Source of the DNA: Alphaproteobacteria bacterium | GTDB taxonomy: Bacteria > Pseudomonadota > Alphaproteobacteria > Reyranellales > Reyranellaceae | NCBI GenBank assembly: GCA_017307275.1 | Contig: JAFKFK010000021.1 | Location: 1 to 64,000, forward strand | Direction: 5' to 3' | DNA length: 64,000 bases | Shown: in pieces, positions 53,626 through 63,981 of the stretch | Position numbering within the stretch: the stretch's first letter is position 1 | How the letters are laid out: each line of letters starts with the position of its first letter | Made by a program: the position numbers and the translations under genes | Notes under the pieces: model-generated | Told to the model about the DNA's origin: nothing | The model's database searches: none | The model's input: the letters and a program-made list of their open reading frames with translations, nothing else

Positions 53626-54501
53626 ATGAGTAGTGATCCGCAGTATGCGTCCGTCTTTCGTCCCGGCCTGTTCGCTGGCCGCACCATCCTCGTCACTGGT
53701 GGCGGCTCCGGCCTGGGCCGCTGCACTGCACACGAGCTGAAGTCGCTGGGCGCGCGGCTCGCGATTGCGGGCCGCACCCAGGAGAAGCTCGACCGCGTGA
53801 AGGAGGAGCTGGGCGATCCCGACACCTTCACCTTTGCCGCCGATCTCCGGCGCGAAGAGGAGGTCAAGGCCATGGTCGATGGTGTGCTGGCCTGGAGCGG
53901 CGGGCGCATCGACGGGCTGGTGAACAACGCCGGCGGCCAGTTCCCGGCCCAGCTCAGGGACATCTCGCTGAACGGCTGGAATGCCGTGGTGAACAACAAC
54001 ATGACCGCGACCTTCCTCGTCTCCAAGGCGGTCTATCTCGGTTCGATGGAAAAGCACGGCGGCGCCATCGTGAATGTCGGCGCCGATTTCGAACTGGGCA
54101 ATCCCGGCATGGGCCACAATGGGGCCGCGCGCGCCGGCCAGACCAACTTCACCTATACGGCCTCGGTCGAATGGGCCCATTCCGGCGTGCGCGTGAACTC
54201 CGTGCTGCCGGGTTTCATCGCTTCTTCGGGGCTGGACCGTTATCCTGAACGTTCCCACGACGTACTGCGCGGCGTTAAGACCCGTGTGCCGTTGAAGCGG
54301 CACGGCACGGAGTCGGAGATCGCCGCGGCCATCGTCTATCTGCTGAGCGATGCCGCCGCCTATGTGACCGGCACGTCGCTGCGCGTAGACGGCGGCCTGC
54401 ACAATGCCGGCAAGTCGAGCTTCTACGAAGTGCCGGATCACGACCGGTCCAAACCGTTCAACGGCTTTCCGCTCTATCGTCCGCCAAAGGTGCTGGAGTA
54501 G
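53626..54501 (+). CDS. SDR-family dehydrogenase/enoyl reductase without YxxxK
   Basis: The 291-residue protein has TGGGSGLG and NNAGGQ and the C-terminal VRVNSVLPGFIASSG and YVTGTSLRVDGG. In place of YxxxK it has GHNGAARAGQTNF, a pattern seen in peroxisomal trans-2-enoyl-CoA reductase-type SDRs. It probably reduces or oxidises an acyl-CoA or enone, cofactor NADP(H) likely. It starts 9 bp after the ABC permease. Confidence 0.78.
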   Translation: MSSDPQYASVFRPGLFAGRTILVTGGGSGLGRCTAHELKSLGARLAIAGRTQEKLDRVKEELGDPDTFTFAADLRREEEVKAMVDGVLAWSGGRIDGLVNNAGGQFPAQLRDISLNGWNAVVNNNMTATFLVSKAVYLGSMEKHGGAIVNVGADFELGNPGMGHNGAARAGQTNFTYTASVEWAHSGVRVNSVLPGFIASSGLDRYPERSHDVLRGVKTRVPLKRHGTESEIAAAIVYLLSDAAAYVTGTSLRVDGGLHNAGKSSFYEVPDHDRSKPFNGFPLYRPPKVLE

Positions 54502-54545
54502 TCTCTGTGCGCCTTTATCGGGCCCTGAACCAACCGGAGGATACG

Positions 54546-55070
54546 ATGCGTATTGGCCGATTTTTCGCTGCCTTGTCTGTCGCCTGTACTTTAGGCGTCG
54601 CGGTGTCGCTTCCGGCCCATGCCCAGACCGCCAAGGCGGCCCTGAAGGATGCCGGCGGCAAGGACGTCGGCACCGTCCAGCTGATCCAGACACCACATGG
54701 CGTGCTGCTCAAGATGGCGCTGAAGGGCGTTGCCCCGGGCGAGCATGCCTTCCACATTCACGCGGTCGGCAAGTGCGAGCCGCCCTTCACCAGCGCCGGC
54801 GGCCATTTCAATCCGGCCGGCAAGAAGCACGGGATGGAAGCCAAGGAAGGCGCGCACGCCGGCGACATGCCGAACCTCTACGTGCCCGCCAATGGCGAGC
54901 TGACGGTCGACGTGGCCAATCACATGGTCACCCTGGCCAAGGGGCAGCCGAACTCGGTGTTCGATGCCGATGGATCGGCGATCATCATTCACGCCGGCGC
55001 CGACGACTATAAGTCCGATCCGACGGGCAATGCCGGCGACCGCATCGCCTGCGGCGTGATCACCGAGTAG
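54546..55070 (+). CDS. sodC: Periplasmic Cu/Zn superoxide dismutase
   Basis: The 174-residue precursor has a signal peptide (to about HAQT) and the SodC ligands: AFHIH (His70, His72), His87 in GGHFNP, His95 and His104/Asp107 in GAHAGDMPN, and a final His in IIIHAGADDY. Cys77 and the Cys in DRIACGVI form the conserved disulfide. It removes superoxide in the periplasm. GGAGG lies before ATG 54546. Confidence 0.94.
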   Translation: MRIGRFFAALSVACTLGVAVSLPAHAQTAKAALKDAGGKDVGTVQLIQTPHGVLLKMALKGVAPGEHAFHIHAVGKCEPPFTSAGGHFNPAGKKHGMEAKEGAHAGDMPNLYVPANGELTVDVANHMVTLAKGQPNSVFDADGSAIIIHAGADDYKSDPTGNAGDRIACGVITE

Positions 55071-55107
55071 CTGTCGCTTTCTAAAGCCAAGGACTGGAGT
55101 CGATAGA

Positions 55108-56142
55108 ATGGATTTGGCCCGTTTCCCGCGTCGCCGTTACACGCATGCGCCCACGCCGATCGAGCTGCTGCCGCATTTCACCAAGGCGCTGGCGGCAAGC
55201 TGCCCGGGCGGCGTCGGTCCGGAAATCTGGATCAAGCGCGACGATCTGTTGGGCCTCTTCCCCGGCGGCAACAAGACCCGCAAGCTCGAGTTCCTGGCGG
55301 CCGACGCCTTGGCGCAGGGTGCCGATACGTTGATCACCTGCGGCGCCCCGCAATCCAACCATTGCCGCATCACGCTCTCGGCCGCGGTCAAGGAAGGGCT
55401 GAAGTGCCGCTTCGTGATCGAGGAGCGCGTGCCCGGCAGCTACAAGAAGGAAGCCGGCGGCAACAACTTCATGTTCGAACTGATGGGCGTCGAGGCCATT
55501 ACCGTGGTGCCCGGCGGTTCGGACATGGGTGCGGCGATGTCGAAGATGGCGCAGGAAGTCGCCTCGCTCGGCCGCAAGGGCTACATCATTCCCGGCGGCG
55601 GCTCCAACGCCATCGGTGGCCTGGGCTATGTCGCCTGCGTGCAGGAGATGCAGCAGCAGTGGCTCGACATGGGCCTGGCGCTTGATGCCGTGGTGGTGGG
55701 CTCCGGCAGCTCGGGCACGCACGGCGGCATGGTGGCGGGCTTCTTTGGCAACAGCATCAAGATCCCGCTGATCGGCATCGGCGTCAGCCGTGATCCAGCC
55801 GACCAGGAGCCGCTGGTTCACAAGGAAGCGCAGGCCGTGGCCGATCTTCTCGGCATCGGCAAGGTGCCGCGCGAGGCGGTGAAGAGCTTCGGCGGCTACT
55901 GGCAGCCGAAGTATTCAGTGCCCAATGCCAAGATGGTGGAAGCCGTCCAGATGCTGGCGCGCACCGAAGGCATCCTGCTCGACCCGGTCTACACCGGGAA
56001 GATCATGGCGGGCCTCATCGGTCTGGCCCGCCAGGGTCACTTCAAGCCGAATGCCAAGGTGCTGTTCATGCACACCGGCGGCCTGCCCTCGCTCCACGTC
56101 TATGAAGACGTGGTGCTCGGGCGCACGGCGCTGAACGACTGA
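55108..56142 (+). CDS. D-cysteine desulfhydrase / ACC deaminase family
   Basis: The 344-residue PLP protein has the family motifs IWIKRDDLLG and GGNKTRKLEFL, with the PLP Lys, and CGAPQSNHCRIT and GSGSSGTHGGM, the phosphate-binding loop. It matches D-cysteine desulfhydrase (DcyD) and cysteate lyase length and layout; it would release sulfide, ammonia and pyruvate or a related product. D-cysteine is the best guess; cysteate or ACC cannot be excluded. Its 3' end is 3 bp from the convergent Bug gene. Confidence 0.82.
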   Translation: MDLARFPRRRYTHAPTPIELLPHFTKALAASCPGGVGPEIWIKRDDLLGLFPGGNKTRKLEFLAADALAQGADTLITCGAPQSNHCRITLSAAVKEGLKCRFVIEERVPGSYKKEAGGNNFMFELMGVEAITVVPGGSDMGAAMSKMAQEVASLGRKGYIIPGGGSNAIGGLGYVACVQEMQQQWLDMGLALDAVVVGSGSSGTHGGMVAGFFGNSIKIPLIGIGVSRDPADQEPLVHKEAQAVADLLGIGKVPREAVKSFGGYWQPKYSVPNAKMVEAVQMLARTEGILLDPVYTGKIMAGLIGLARQGHFKPNAKVLFMHTGGLPSLHVYEDVVLGRTALND

Positions 56143-56145
56143 CGC

Positions 56146-57141
56146 CTATTCGACCTTGGCGCCGGACGCCTTGATGATCGGCGCCAACTTCTTCTCGTCG
56201 TTGGCGCGGTAGGCGGCCGTATCCTTGGGCGACATCCAGATGTTGGTGGCGCCCTGCTGCTCGTAAGCCGTCTTCACGGCGGGGCTGTCGAGCGCCTTCT
56301 TGGTGAGGGCCGAGAGTTTCTCGACCATCGCCGGCGGCAGGTTGGCCGGACCGCAGACACCACCCCAGGACGTGATCTCGAAGCCCGGCAGGAACTCCGC
56401 GATGGTGGGCTTGTCGGGCACGGCGGGGTGCCGCGTCTTGGAGGTCACGGCGATGCCCTTCACCTTGCCGCCCTTCATCAGGCCGAGCGGGCCGGGGATG
56501 TTGTCGAACATCATGTCGACCTGGCCTGCCAGGATGTCCTGATGGGCGGGCGCGCTGCCCTTGTAGGGCACGTGCAGGAGATTGACGCCGGCCATCTGCT
56601 TGAACATCTCGCCCGTCAGGTGCGGGCTGGTGCCGGCGCCCGAGGAGGCGAAGGAGTATTTGCCCGGATTGGCCTTCGCTAGCGCGATCAGCTCGGGGAT
56701 GGTGTTCGCGGGGAAGTCGAGCCGCGTCATCAGGAAGTTCGGCACCGACCAGAGCATGGCGATGCCGGTGAAGTCCTTGGCCGCGTCGAACGGCAGCTTG
56801 GCGTAGAGCGTCGGCGAGATCGCGTGTGCGGCGATCGTGTAGAGCCCGATCGTGTAGCCATCGGGCGCGGACTTGGCGATCACGTCGGCGCCGATATTGC
56901 CGCCGGAGCCGGCCCTGTTTTCGATGATGAACTGCTGGCCGGTCAATTCCGAAAGCTGGGCGCAGACGATTCGCGAGAGCGTGTCGGTCGGCCCGCCCGG
57001 CGGGAAGACCACGATGTAGCGAACCGGCTTGTTCGGCCAGTCATCGGCCGCCCGCGCGATGCCGGATGCAACCATGGGAGCGGCGAGCAGACCGCCCGAC
57101 AGGGCGAGCGCGCGCCGGCGACGCAGAAACAACTTTGCCAT
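56146..57141 (-). CDS. Bug-family tripartite tricarboxylate transporter substrate-binding protein
   Basis: The 331-residue precursor has a Sec/Tat-like signal (FLRRRRALALSGGLLAAP) and the Bug pattern: PVRYIVVFPPGGPTDTLSR, ENRAGSGGNIGADVIAKS and GEMFKQMAGVNLLHVPYKG. It binds a carboxylate-like solute in the periplasm; no TctA/TctB membrane genes are adjacent, as is common. It is transcribed after the hutF-hutC genes, 66 bp beyond hutC, so it may be part of that transcript. GGAGG lies 10 nt before the start. Confidence 0.87.
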   Translation of the reverse strand: MAKLFLRRRRALALSGGLLAAPMVASGIARAADDWPNKPVRYIVVFPPGGPTDTLSRIVCAQLSELTGQQFIIENRAGSGGNIGADVIAKSAPDGYTIGLYTIAAHAISPTLYAKLPFDAAKDFTGIAMLWSVPNFLMTRLDFPANTIPELIALAKANPGKYSFASSGAGTSPHLTGEMFKQMAGVNLLHVPYKGSAPAHQDILAGQVDMMFDNIPGPLGLMKGGKVKGIAVTSKTRHPAVPDKPTIAEFLPGFEITSWGGVCGPANLPPAMVEKLSALTKKALDSPAVKTAYEQQGATNIWMSPKDTAAYRANDEKKLAPIIKASGAKVE

Positions 57142-57207
57142 CTTGAATGAGCCTCCACTGCTTTATAGTTGGGGCGCATCCTATATGAATCGGGCTCCGC
57201 CGGTAAA

Positions 57208-57945
57208 TTACCGCTGTGACGGCGTGAAGTGGGCCACGAGCTGGTGGGCGTCGCCGGGATAGAGCAGGCGCACGTGCGTGATCGGCAGTTTGCCGCGCCA
57301 GGTGCGGCGCTCGACGACGAGGCAGGACGTGCCCTGCGGAACCCCGAGCCGCAAAGCCTCGGCGCGACCCGCCGCGGTGGCGCGGATGCGGTGTTCGGCT
57401 TCGGTCCACGGCACCGTGTCGAGCAGCCAGCGGCCCGGCGAGATTTCCGCGAAGCTTTCTGCCTCGGCTTCCGGAACCGCCTTGAGATTGATCAGGCGCT
57501 CTTCCAGGCAGAACACCTTGCGCCGCGCGAAGTGACGGCAGGAAATCTCCAGGAGGCGACCGGATATCTTGGCTCCCAGGAAGTCGCTGTCGCGGCGGTC
57601 GCTGCGTCGCGCCGTCCGGGAAATCATCTCGAAGCGATAGGGTTGGCCGAGCGCCAGCACCTCGGCCTTGATGTCGTGGATTTCCAGAACGGCCGCCTGC
57701 GAACTCGGCTGCCGCACGAACGTGCCGGCCTTGCGCCGCCGCTCGACGAGGCCGGCATTGGCGAGCTGCGTCAGCACTTTGGCGACCGTCATGCGCGAGC
57801 AGTCGTAGGCTGCTGCCAGCTCGTGCTCGGTGGCAATGCGGGCGCCCGGCGCCAGCGCGCCGGACAGGATGCGGCCTTCGATGTCGCCGAGAATCCGCTG
57901 ATGAAGCGACGCTGTCGTACCCGCCTTGTCGGACATCCGCGTCAT
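57208..57945 (-). CDS. hutC: Histidine utilisation repressor, HutC (GntR family)
   Basis: The 245-residue protein has an N-terminal GntR winged helix (ARIATEHELAAAYDCSRMTVAK) and a UTRA effector domain with RTWRGKLPITHVRLLYPG. HutC usually binds urocanate to relieve repression. It overlaps hutF by 4 bp and the dyad at 59325-59342 lies between hutF and hutI, so it likely controls both halves of the cluster. Confidence 0.9.
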   Translation of the reverse strand: MTRMSDKAGTTASLHQRILGDIEGRILSGALAPGARIATEHELAAAYDCSRMTVAKVLTQLANAGLVERRRKAGTFVRQPSSQAAVLEIHDIKAEVLALGQPYRFEMISRTARRSDRRDSDFLGAKISGRLLEISCRHFARRKVFCLEERLINLKAVPEAEAESFAEISPGRWLLDTVPWTEAEHRIRATAAGRAEALRLGVPQGTSCLVVERRTWRGKLPITHVRLLYPGDAHQLVAHFTPSQR

Positions 57946-59321
57946 GAGTCCCGCAGCATGCGGGCGAGCGTCTGGCGATAGCGCCGGCCGATCTCCTCGC
58001 GCTGCACATGCCGGCCGCCTGCTACCAGCTTGCGGCCGGCGCGCCAGACGCAATCCACGAGATTGTGACGACCGGCAAAGATCCAGGCGTCGAGCCATTG
58101 GTCGTGGCGTCGATGCGCAAGGGCATTGTCGTCGGCTAGCAGGCTGACGACATCGGCTGGTGCGCCGACGGCGATGCTGCTCGTTGCTCCAAGAGCCTGG
58201 CTGCCACCGGCGAGAGCGCCCTCGAACAGGCGGCGTCCGGTCGACGGTGTCGATGCGCTGGCGAGCGCATTGCGCGAGCGCAGGACAAGCCGTTGCCCAT
58301 ATTCGAGAAGCCGTAACTCTTCGGCGGCATCGATCAGGACGTTGGAATCCGAGCCGACGCCGAACCGACCACCTTTGTCGAGGAAGCGGCGAGCGAGGAA
58401 GATTCCATCGCCGAGATTGGCCTCCGTAATCGGACAAAGCCCTGCCACGGCATTGCGCGAGATCATGCCGTCGACTTCGTCGTCGGTAACATGCGTGGCG
58501 TGAACAAGGCACCAGCGCTCGTCGACGGGGAGCCGATCGAACAGCAGCTCGACCGGGCGCTTGCCGCTCCAGGCCACGCAGTCCTCGACCTCCTTGGTCT
58601 GTTCGGCGATGTGGATGTGCACCGGGCCGCCGGCCGCCAGCGGCAGGATCTCTGCGATCTCCTCCGGCGTGGCTGCCCGCAAACTATGTGGCGCGATTCC
58701 GACGATGGCGTCCGGCAACGCGGAAACGGCCCGCCGGCTGGCTTCGATCAGCCGGCCGTACCGTTCGACGTCGTTGACGAACCGGCGCTGACCGGGCGCG
58801 GCTGGCTGTCCGCCGAAACCGGCATGGGCGTAGAAGACCGGGAGGAGGGTGAGCGCGACGCCCGTTGTCGATGCGGCCGCCGCGACCCTCGACGAAAGTT
58901 CGGCGATATCGCTGTAGGGCGTGCCGCGGGTGTCGTGGTGGACGTAGTGAAACTCGCCGACGCGCGTGAATCCGCCTTCGAGCATCTCCAGGAAGGCCTG
59001 GGCCGCAATGGCCTCGACATCGTCGGGTTCCATGCGGTCGACGAAGCGGTACATCGCCTCGCGCCAGGTCCAGAAGCTGTCTTCGCCACTATCAAGGCGG
59101 GGGCCGCGTTGCTCGGTGAAACCCGCCATGCCGCGCTGGAAGGCATGACTGTGCAGGTTGGGCAGGCCGGGCAGGCCGATTTCATGGCGCTCGTCGCCCG
59201 GCTCTGCCGGTGCGCCGCGTGTAATGGCCTCGACACGGCCGTCGGCCAGGGTGAGCCGCGCATTGTCGGCCCAGCCCTCGGGCAGCAGCAGCGAATGGAA
59301 CCACAGGCCGGTTCTGGACAT
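57942..59321 (-). CDS. hutF: Formimidoylglutamate deiminase
   Basis: The 459-residue protein is an amidohydrolase with metal ligands in [15 protein letters not shown] and [13 protein letters not shown], plus LVHATHVTD and GSDSNVLID. HutF converts N-formiminoglutamate to N-formylglutamate and ammonia, defining the five-step pathway. ATG 59321 (MSRTGLWF) is chosen since the longer starts at 59339 and 59357 lie in the hutF/hutI operator. HutC overlaps its end. Confidence 0.93.
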   Translation of the reverse strand: MSRTGLWFHSLLLPEGWADNARLTLADGRVEAITRGAPAEPGDERHEIGLPGLPNLHSHAFQRGMAGFTEQRGPRLDSGEDSFWTWREAMYRFVDRMEPDDVEAIAAQAFLEMLEGGFTRVGEFHYVHHDTRGTPYSDIAELSSRVAAAASTTGVALTLLPVFYAHAGFGGQPAAPGQRRFVNDVERYGRLIEASRRAVSALPDAIVGIAPHSLRAATPEEIAEILPLAAGGPVHIHIAEQTKEVEDCVAWSGKRPVELLFDRLPVDERWCLVHATHVTDDEVDGMISRNAVAGLCPITEANLGDGIFLARRFLDKGGRFGVGSDSNVLIDAAEELRLLEYGQRLVLRSRNALASASTPSTGRRLFEGALAGGSQALGATSSIAVGAPADVVSLLADDNALAHRRHDQWLDAWIFAGRHNLVDCVWRAGRKLVAGGRHVQREEIGRRYRQTLARMLRDS

Positions 59322-59324
59322 GTG

Positions 59325-59342
59325 ATTATGTATAGTCATAAT
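59325..59342. promoter_or_regulatory. HutC-type operator in the 30-bp hutF/hutI gap
   Basis: Perfect dyad ATTATG-TATAGT-CATAAT centred between the divergent starts (59321 on minus, 59352 on plus). It contains TGTATA, a core of GntR/HutC-type sites. The same central TATAGT may serve as -10 on the plus strand. Confidence 0.65.
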
Positions 59343-59351
59343 AATGGCACC

Positions 59352-60551
59352 ATGCAATGTGACCGGCTCTGGAAGAACGCCCGACTTGCCACCCTGGAAG
59401 GGGAGGGGCTCGGCCTCGTCGAGGGCGGGCTGATCGCCGCGCGCGAGGGCCGCATCGTCTATGCCGGGCCCGCCGCAGGGGCACCGTCATTCGAGGCTGC
59501 GGAGACCGTCGATTGCGAAGGCCGCTGGATCACGCCGGGCCTGGTCGATTGCCACACCCACATCGTCTATGGCGGCAACCGCGCGCATGAATTCGAGTTG
59601 CGGCTGGCCGGCGCAAGCTACGAGGAGATCGCGCGTGCCGGCGGCGGCATCGTGTCGACGATGCGCGCCACCCGTCAGGCCAGCGAAGACGATCTCGTTC
59701 AAAGCGCCCTGCCGCGGGTCGACGCTCTCCTGCGCGAGGGCGTGACCACTCTCGAAATCAAGTCGGGCTATGGGCTCGATCTCGCCGCCGAGGAAAAATC
59801 GCTGCGTGCCGCCCGCCGCATCGGCGAACTGCGGCCCGTGGCGGTGACGACGACCTTCCTCGGCGCGCATGCGCTGCCGCCCGAAGCGAATGGCGACAAG
59901 GACGCTTACATCGCCAAGGTCTGCGACGAGATGCTGCCGGCCGTCGCGCGGGCCGGTTTGGCCGATGCCGTCGACGGCTTCTGCGAAGGCATTGCCTTCA
60001 CGCCGGAGCAGATCGGCCGCGTCTTCGAGGTGGCGAAAGCGCATGGCCTCCGCGTGAAGCTGCACGCCGAACAGCTTTCCAACCTCGGCGGCGCAAAGCT
60101 CGCGGCACGTTACAACGCCTTGTCGGCAGATCATCTGGAGCATGTCGACGAGGCGGGCGTCGAGGCTCTGGCCGCAGCCTGTACCGTCGCCGTGTTGCTG
60201 CCGGGCGCCTTCTATTTCGTGCGCGAAACCCACAAGCCGCCGGTCGACCTGTTGCGCCGCCATGGCGTGAAGCTTGCCATCGCGTCGGACAGCAATCCCG
60301 GCACCTCGCCGCTCACGTCGCTGCTGCTGGCGACAAACATGGCGGCGACACTGTTCCGTCTCACCGTCGATGAGTGCCTGGCCGGCGTGACGCGCGAAGC
60401 GGCGCGGGCCTTGGGTTGCCTCGATACGGTCGGCACCCTGGAGCCGGGCAAGTGGTGCGATCTTGCGATCTGGGACATCGAGCGTCCCGCCGAGCTGGTT
60501 TACCGCATGGGCTTCAACCCGTTGCACGCGCGAGTCTGGAGGGGTCGATGA
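59352..60551 (+). CDS. hutI: Imidazolonepropionase
   Basis: The 399-residue protein has the amidohydrolase zinc motif [36 protein letters not shown] and [10 protein letters not shown]. It opens imidazolone propionate to formiminoglutamate. ATG 59352 is chosen; an in-frame ATG at 59328 lies inside the operator. No ribosome-binding site is visible, so a near leaderless start is possible. It overlaps hutH by 4 bp. Confidence 0.95.
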   Translation: MQCDRLWKNARLATLEGEGLGLVEGGLIAAREGRIVYAGPAAGAPSFEAAETVDCEGRWITPGLVDCHTHIVYGGNRAHEFELRLAGASYEEIARAGGGIVSTMRATRQASEDDLVQSALPRVDALLREGVTTLEIKSGYGLDLAAEEKSLRAARRIGELRPVAVTTTFLGAHALPPEANGDKDAYIAKVCDEMLPAVARAGLADAVDGFCEGIAFTPEQIGRVFEVAKAHGLRVKLHAEQLSNLGGAKLAARYNALSADHLEHVDEAGVEALAAACTVAVLLPGAFYFVRETHKPPVDLLRRHGVKLAIASDSNPGTSPLTSLLLATNMAATLFRLTVDECLAGVTREAARALGCLDTVGTLEPGKWCDLAIWDIERPAELVYRMGFNPLHARVWRGR

Positions 60552-62110
60552 AGCCAGTCGTTCTGTCGCCGGGCGAAGTTCCTCTCTCGGCATGGCGAGA
60601 CATCTATCGTGGCGCCGATGTCGCGCTCGATCCCGCCGCGATGCCGGCAGTCTCGAAGTCGGCGCAGGCAATCTCGGCCATCCTCGCCAAGGGTCAGCCG
60701 GTCTATGGCATCAATACCGGCTTCGGAAAGCTCGCCAGCGTGCGCATCGAAAACGCCGATCTTGCGACCCTGCAGCGCAATATCGTGCTCTCGCATGCCG
60801 CCGGTGTCGGTGCGCCGATGCCGGTTCCCGTGGCGCGACTGATGATGGCCCTGAAGCTCGCGAGCCTCGCCCAGGGGGCCTCTGGTGTCCGTGGCGCCAC
60901 GATCCGCATGCTCGAAGGATTGCTCGCCAAGGGATTGACGCCGGTCGTGCCCTGCCAGGGCTCGGTTGGCGCGTCCGGCGATCTGGCGCCGCTCGCCCAT
61001 ATGAGCGCGGCCATGATCGGCGTCGGCTCCTTCTTCGTCGGCGACAAGGTCGTGCCGGCTGCCGAAGCGCTTTCCGAAGCAAGCCTTGCCCCCTTGCAGC
61101 TCGGTCCGAAAGAGGGGCTGGCCCTGCTGAACGGCACGCAGTTCTCGACCGCCTATGCGCTGGCCGGTCTCTTCGAGGCGGAGAATCTGTTTGCCGCGGC
61201 GCTGGTGACGGGGGCTCTGTCCACCGATGCCGCGCGCGGCTCCGATGCGCCGTTCGATGCGCGCATCCATCGCCTGCGCCGTCACAGGGGCCAGATCGAC
61301 GCCGCCGAAGCATTGCGCCGTCTCATGTCCGGCTCGGCCATTCGCGCCTCGCATCTCGTAGGCGACGAGCGCATTCAGGATCCTTACTGCCTGCGCTGCC
61401 AGCCGCAGGTCATGGGCGCAGTGCTCGATCTGCTCGGACAGGCTGCGGCGACGCTCGAAACCGAAGCAAACGGCGTCACCGACAATCCGCTGATTTTCGC
61501 CGACACGATGGAAGCGCTGTCGGGCGGCAACTTCCACGCCGAGCCCGTGGCTTTCGCAGCCGACACCATCGCCATGGCGATCTGCGAGATCGGCTCCCTC
61601 GCCGAACGCCGCATTGCCATGCTGGTCGATCCGGCGCTGTCGGGCTTGCCGGCATTCCTGACGCCGCGGCCGGGTCTCAATTCCGGGTTCATGATCCCGC
61701 AGGTGACGGCGGCAGCGCTCACGTCGGAGAACAAGCAGCGCGCCTATCCCGCCAGTGTCGATTCCATTCCGACCTCCGCCAACCAGGAAGATCATGTGTC
61801 GATGGCGGCGCACGGCGCGCGCCGCCTGCTCGACATGGCGGAGAACGGTTGCGCCATTGTCGGCATCGAGCTGCTTGCGGCCGCGCAGGGCTGTGACTTC
61901 CATCGTCCGTTGGCGTCGAGCCCGCCGCTCGAAGCGGTGCGGACCCTGCTCCGCCATGACGTGCCGCATCTCGAGGACGACCGCCATTTCCATCCCGACC
62001 TGGAGAAAGCCAAGGCGCTGGTCGCCGGAGGCGCCGTGGTCAAAGCCGTCGGTGACGGTTTCCTGCCTATGTTGGATCGCCCCGTATTGGATCGAAAGGG
62101 AACAGCATGA
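60548..62110 (+). CDS. hutH: Histidine ammonia-lyase
   Basis: The 520-residue protein has Ala142-Ser143-Gly144 in [12 protein letters not shown], which forms the MIO prosthetic group, and [21 protein letters not shown] and [14 protein letters not shown] of the lyase family. It makes trans-urocanate and ammonia from L-histidine in the cytoplasm. It overlaps hutI and hutU by 4 bp each, so translation is coupled. Confidence 0.96.
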   Translation: MKPVVLSPGEVPLSAWRDIYRGADVALDPAAMPAVSKSAQAISAILAKGQPVYGINTGFGKLASVRIENADLATLQRNIVLSHAAGVGAPMPVPVARLMMALKLASLAQGASGVRGATIRMLEGLLAKGLTPVVPCQGSVGASGDLAPLAHMSAAMIGVGSFFVGDKVVPAAEALSEASLAPLQLGPKEGLALLNGTQFSTAYALAGLFEAENLFAAALVTGALSTDAARGSDAPFDARIHRLRRHRGQIDAAEALRRLMSGSAIRASHLVGDERIQDPYCLRCQPQVMGAVLDLLGQAAATLETEANGVTDNPLIFADTMEALSGGNFHAEPVAFAADTIAMAICEIGSLAERRIAMLVDPALSGLPAFLTPRPGLNSGFMIPQVTAAALTSENKQRAYPASVDSIPTSANQEDHVSMAAHGARRLLDMAENGCAIVGIELLAAAQGCDFHRPLASSPPLEAVRTLLRHDVPHLEDDRHFHPDLEKAKALVAGGAVVKAVGDGFLPMLDRPVLDRKGTA

Positions 62111-63768
62111 CCCGTATCGATAACGCCCGCGTCGTTCGCGCGCCGCACGGCACCGAGATTACGGCCAAGAGCTGGCTGACCGAAGCGCCGCTGCGCATGT
62201 TGATGAACAACCTCGATCCCGACGTGGCCGAGAAGCCCGGCGAACTGGTGGTCTATGGCGGCATCGGTCGTGCGGCGCGCGACTGGGGCAGCTTCGACCG
62301 TATCGCCGAGTCGCTGCGCAAGTTGAACGCCGACGAGACGCTGCTTGTGCAATCCGGCAAGCCGGTCGGCGTGTTCCGCACGCACGCCGATGCGCCGCGC
62401 GTGCTGATCGCCAACTCCAACCTCGTGCCGCGTTGGGCGACCTGGGAGCATTTCAATGAGCTCGATCGCAAGGGGCTGATGATGTACGGCCAGATGACGG
62501 CCGGCTCCTGGATCTACATCGGCAGCCAGGGCATCGTTCAGGGCACCTACGAAACCTTCGTCGAGATGGCGCGCCAGCACTACAACGGCAGCCTTGCCGG
62601 CCGCTGGATCCTGACCGCGGGCCTGGGCGGCATGGGCGGCGCGCAAACGCTGGCAGCCACCATGGCCGGCGCATCGTGCCTGGCCGTCGAATGCCGGCCG
62701 AGCAGCATCGAGTTCCGCCTGCGCACCGGCTATGTCGACGTGCAGGCCAAGGACCTCGACGACGCGCTGGCGATCATCGCGAAGGCGACGGCGGAGAAGA
62801 AGGCGGTCTCCGTCGCGCTGCTCGGCAATGCTGCCGATGTTCTGCCGGAGCTGCTACGCCGCGGCGTGCGGCCGGACTGCGTGACCGATCAGACGTCCGC
62901 GCACGATCCGGTCAACGGCTACTTGCCCAAGGGCTGGACGCTCGCTGAATGGGAAGCCAAGCGCGCCAGCGATCCCGCCGCCGTTACCAAGGCCGCCAAG
63001 CAGTCGATGGCGGGCCACGTGCGCGCCATGCTGGAGTTCCACAAGCTCGGCGTGCCGACGGTCGACTATGGCAACAACATCCGCCAGATGGCGCTGGAAG
63101 AGGGTGTGGCGGACGCCTTCGATTTTCCGGGCTTCGTGCCGGCCTATATCCGCCCGCTGTTCTGCCGCGGTGTTGGTCCGTTCCGCTGGGCCGCCCTGTC
63201 AGGCGATCCCGAGGACATCTTCAAGACCGACGCCAAGGTCAAGGAGCTGCTGCCCGACAACAAGCATCTCCACACCTGGCTCGACATGGCCAAGACGCGA
63301 ATCAAGTTCCAGGGCCTGCCGGCGCGCATCTGTTGGGTGGGATTGGGCGATCGCCACCGGCTTGGTCTCGCCTTCAACGAGATGGTGGCCAAGGGCGAGC
63401 TTAAGGCGCCGATCGTGATCGGCCGCGATCATCTCGATTCAGGGTCGGTCGCCAGCCCCAACCGCGAGACCGAAAGCATGCGCGACGGCACCGATGCGGT
63501 GTCGGACTGGCCGCTGCTGAACGCGCTGCTCAACTGCGCCTCGGGCGCCACCTGGGTGTCGCTACATCACGGTGGCGGCGTCGGCATGGGCTTCTCCCAG
63601 CATGCCGGCATGGTGATCGTGGCCGACGGTACGCCGGAGGCGGCCAAGCGCCTGGAGCGCGTTCTGTGGAACGACCCAGCCACCGGCGTGATGCGTCACG
63701 CCGATGCGGGTTACGAGGACGCGATCGCCTGCGCCCGCGAGAAGGGACTCAACCTGCCGAGCCTCTAG
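62107..63768 (+). CDS. hutU: Urocanate hydratase
   Basis: The 553-residue protein has the urocanase NAD+ region [42 protein letters not shown] and the late [15 protein letters not shown]. It adds water to urocanate to form imidazolone propionate. It overlaps hutH by 4 bp and ends the visible hut operon; no terminator is seen after it. Confidence 0.96.
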   Translation: MTRIDNARVVRAPHGTEITAKSWLTEAPLRMLMNNLDPDVAEKPGELVVYGGIGRAARDWGSFDRIAESLRKLNADETLLVQSGKPVGVFRTHADAPRVLIANSNLVPRWATWEHFNELDRKGLMMYGQMTAGSWIYIGSQGIVQGTYETFVEMARQHYNGSLAGRWILTAGLGGMGGAQTLAATMAGASCLAVECRPSSIEFRLRTGYVDVQAKDLDDALAIIAKATAEKKAVSVALLGNAADVLPELLRRGVRPDCVTDQTSAHDPVNGYLPKGWTLAEWEAKRASDPAAVTKAAKQSMAGHVRAMLEFHKLGVPTVDYGNNIRQMALEEGVADAFDFPGFVPAYIRPLFCRGVGPFRWAALSGDPEDIFKTDAKVKELLPDNKHLHTWLDMAKTRIKFQGLPARICWVGLGDRHRLGLAFNEMVAKGELKAPIVIGRDHLDSGSVASPNRETESMRDGTDAVSDWPLLNALLNCASGATWVSLHHGGGVGMGFSQHAGMVIVADGTPEAAKRLERVLWNDPATGVMRHADAGYEDAIACAREKGLNLPSL

Positions 63769-63981
63769 GCTGAAATTTGCGATCTTTAGAGGAACTCGGA
63801 TCGGTCGCAATCTGAGAACGGTTTATATTCTGAGGAATAGAAATCGCTCTGGCGCCAGTCTTCATCTCAGCCGCGCGTCGCTAATCGCGCAGCTGGGCGC
63901 GCACAACCACTTCAAGTACACCATTCGCACCTGGTGCAGAAGACTGCATACTGTATTCAACTGAGACCTGAAGGAATGCAG
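63769..63981 (+). other. Intergenic region after hutU
   Basis: A stretch of 213 bp has lower GC than the rest and no convincing gene, RNA or hairpin terminator. It ends in AAGGA at 63971-63975, a ribosome-binding site for the next start. Confidence 0.5.

Noticed and set aside
57201..57213. Palindrome CGGTAA-A-TTACCG between hutC and the Bug gene
   Set aside because: It overlaps the hutC stop codon, the arms are 6 bp and no promoter lies beside it; chance is likely.
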